Shown here: piece by piece, positions 4,014-5,239 of the stretch
Layout of the letters: every line of letters starts with the position of its first letter
How positions within the stretch are numbered: position 1 is the stretch's first letter
NCBI GenBank assembly: GCA_023381235.1
Contig: JAMCTV010000091.1
Location: forward strand, 1 to 5,239
Reading direction: 5' to 3'
Source of the DNA: Gammaproteobacteria bacterium
GTDB taxonomy: Bacteria; Pseudomonadota; Gammaproteobacteria; SURF-13
Length of the DNA stretch: 5,239 nt
Notes under the pieces: model-generated
Database searches by the model: none
Told to the model about the DNA's origin: nothing
The model's input: the letters and a program-made list of their open reading frames with translations, nothing else
Translations under genes and position numbers: made by a program

Positions 4014-5239
4014 TCAAAATGGCAGTTTTAAATTGGGATCGAGCCTTAACAGCGCGGTGCGAAATTCATTTTGAATGCGCTTGAGCGCCGCCTGGTTGTC
4101 CGCCTCGAAGCGGATTATCACGGTAGGCGTGGTGTTGGACGGGCGCGCCAGCCCCCAGCCGTCGGCGAAGTCCGCGCGCACGCCGTCTATGGTGGTGAGC
4201 GTGGCGCCGGGAAAATCGGCGCTGCCTTGCAAGCGTTGCATGAGCTTGAAGTGCTCGCCCTCGCGCATCTCCAGCTTCAATTCCGGCGTGTTCACCGTCT
4301 CCGGCAGCGCGTCGAACACCGCGCTGGGGCGGCGCGCATCGCGCGAGAGGATTTCCAGCAACCGTGCGGCGGTGTACAAGCCGTCGTCAAAACCGTACCA
4401 GCGCTCCTTGAAGAACACGTGGCCGCTCATCTCGCCCGCGAGCAGCGCGCCGGTCTCCTTCATCTTGGCCTTGATGAGCGAGTGGCCGGTCTTCCACATC
4501 AAGGGCTTGCCGCCGTGTTGCGCAATCACCCTGGCCAGATTGCGCGTGCACTTCACGTCGTAAATGATGGTCGCGCCCGGATTGCGCGACAATACGTCCT
4601 CTGCATACAGCATCAATTGCCGGTCCGGCCAGATGATGCGCCCCTCCGCCGTCACCACGCCCAGCCGGTCACCGTCGCCGTCGAAGGCGAGCCCTAAATC
4701 CGCGCCGCCGGATTTCACCGCGTGGATCAGGTCCTCCAGATTCTCCGGCTGACTGGGGTCGGGGTGATGGTTGGGGAAGTGACCGTCCACCTCGCAGAAA
4801 AGTTCCGTGACCTCGCAGCCCAGCGCGCGCAGCACGCGCGGCGCAAGCATTCCCGCCACGCCGTTGCCGCAGTCCACCACGATTTTCAATGGCCGGGCGA
4901 GCCGCACGCCGGATGTCACGCGCGCGATGTAATCGGGAATCACGTCCACGGATTTCCACGCGCCCGCGCCCTGGGTCAAATCACCTTGCACAATGCGCGT
5001 GCGCAGCGCGCTGATCGCCTCGCCCGACAAGGTCTCGCCACCCAGCACGATCTTGATGCCGTTGTAATCGGGCGGGTTGTGACTGCCGGTAATCGCCACG
5101 CCGGAGCCGGTCTTGAGCTGGTGGGTGGCGAAATACAGCACGGGTGTCGGCGCCATGCCGATGTCTATCACGTTGACTCCGGCGGCGCGCAGCCCGTCGC
5201 TCAACGATTTTGCAAACTCCGGGCCGGACAACCTGCCTC
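4014..5239 (-). CDS. algC: Phosphomannomutase/phosphoglucomutase, C-terminal part
   Basis: The frame enters at the window edge and runs 408 complete codons to TGA at 4014-4016. About 55-60 N-terminal residues are missing compared with the 463-aa Pseudomonas AlgC. The first visible residues, GRLSGPEFAKSL, are the conserved stretch that follows the N-terminal strand, so the TTG at 5231 is not the start. The enzyme interconverts mannose- or glucose-6-phosphate and the 1-phosphates through a phosphoserine, feeding alginate, LPS and other polysaccharides. TGSHNPPDYNG carries the catalytic serine (codon 5082-5084). AFDGDGDRLGVV is the magnesium loop. GEMSGHVFFKERWYGFDDG is the sugar-binding loop, and RPSNTTPTVIIRFEAD is the phosphate-binding C-terminal domain. 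All match the bacterial PMM/PGM type closely. It lies 7 bp upstream of argB, the order known from Pseudomonas. Confidence 0.97.
   Translation of the reverse strand, partial: GRLSGPEFAKSLSDGLRAAGVNVIDIGMAPTPVLYFATHQLKTGSGVAITGSHNPPDYNGIKIVLGGETLSGEAISALRTRIVQGDLTQGAGAWKSVDVIPDYIARVTSGVRLARPLKIVVDCGNGVAGMLAPRVLRALGCEVTELFCEVDGHFPNHHPDPSQPENLEDLIHAVKSGGADLGLAFDGDGDRLGVVTAEGRIIWPDRQLMLYAEDVLSRNPGATIIYDVKCTRNLARVIAQHGGKPLMWKTGHSLIKAKMKETGALLAGEMSGHVFFKERWYGFDDGLYTAARLLEILSRDARRPSAVFDALPETVNTPELKLEMREGEHFKLMQRLQGSADFPGATLTTIDGVRADFADGWGLARPSNTTPTVIIRFEADNQAALKRIQNEFRTALLRLDPNLKLPF

Noticed and set aside
4071..4697. Long open frame (208 codons) on the plus strand opposite algC
   Set aside because: It is antisense to highly conserved algC motifs, rich in Arg/Ala/His as expected for a shadow frame, and has no recognisable domain.
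5229..5231. TTG as the start of algC
   Set aside because: The frame stays open to the window edge and the codons before it give GR, completing the conserved GRLSGPE of AlgC, so the gene begins outside the window.

Overview
The window is a stretch of GC-rich chromosome (roughly 60% by eye) from a proteobacterium, most likely a gammaproteobacterium. Two neighbourhoods known from Pseudomonas-type genomes point that way: an AlgZ/FimS-type sensor kinase gene divergent from argH, and an algC-argB pair. The ArgH, ArgB and AlgC proteins read like the Pseudomonas versions throughout. No tRNA, rRNA, CRISPR array, transposase or phage gene is visible, so this is core-metabolism DNA.

Layout. (1) Positions 1-537, minus strand: N-terminal 179 codons of a membrane-bound LytS/AlgZ-type histidine kinase, cut by the window edge just after its phospho-acceptor histidine motif. 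(2) 538-746: a divergent intergenic region. An AT-rich block lies next to the kinase gene, followed by an uninterrupted series of five inverted repeats and one 14-bp palindrome that ends 10 bp before argH. (3) 747-2147, plus strand: complete argH (argininosuccinate lyase). (4) 2152-2811, plus strand: an exported DUF4124-type coiled-coil protein of 219 aa, 4 bp after argH, with a 12-bp perfect inverted repeat over its start codon. (5) 2808-3095, minus strand: an unrecognised cysteine-containing 95-aa protein. Its stop codon overlaps the stop codon of the facing gene. (6) 3095-4006, minus strand: argB (N-acetylglutamate kinase), coupled to the small gene through TGATG. (7) 4014-5239, minus strand: C-terminal 408 codons of algC (phosphomannomutase/phosphoglucomutase), 7 bp upstream of argB.

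How the genes fit together. Two co-directional units face each other: argH plus the DUF4124 gene on the plus strand, and algC-argB-95aa on the minus strand. They meet at overlapping stop codons with no terminator between them. argB and argH encode the second and the last steps of arginine biosynthesis. AlgC supplies sugar-1-phosphates for exopolysaccharide and LPS, and the AlgZ/AlgR system controls alginate and type IV pili in Pseudomonas, so arginine and envelope functions are interleaved here.

Two observations deserve most attention. The first is the tandem hairpin array between the kinase gene and argH. The second is an apparent in-frame 24-bp insertion inside argB, bounded by 4-bp direct repeats, whose core resembles a dispersed intergenic repeat and which adds eight residues to an otherwise conventional enzyme.
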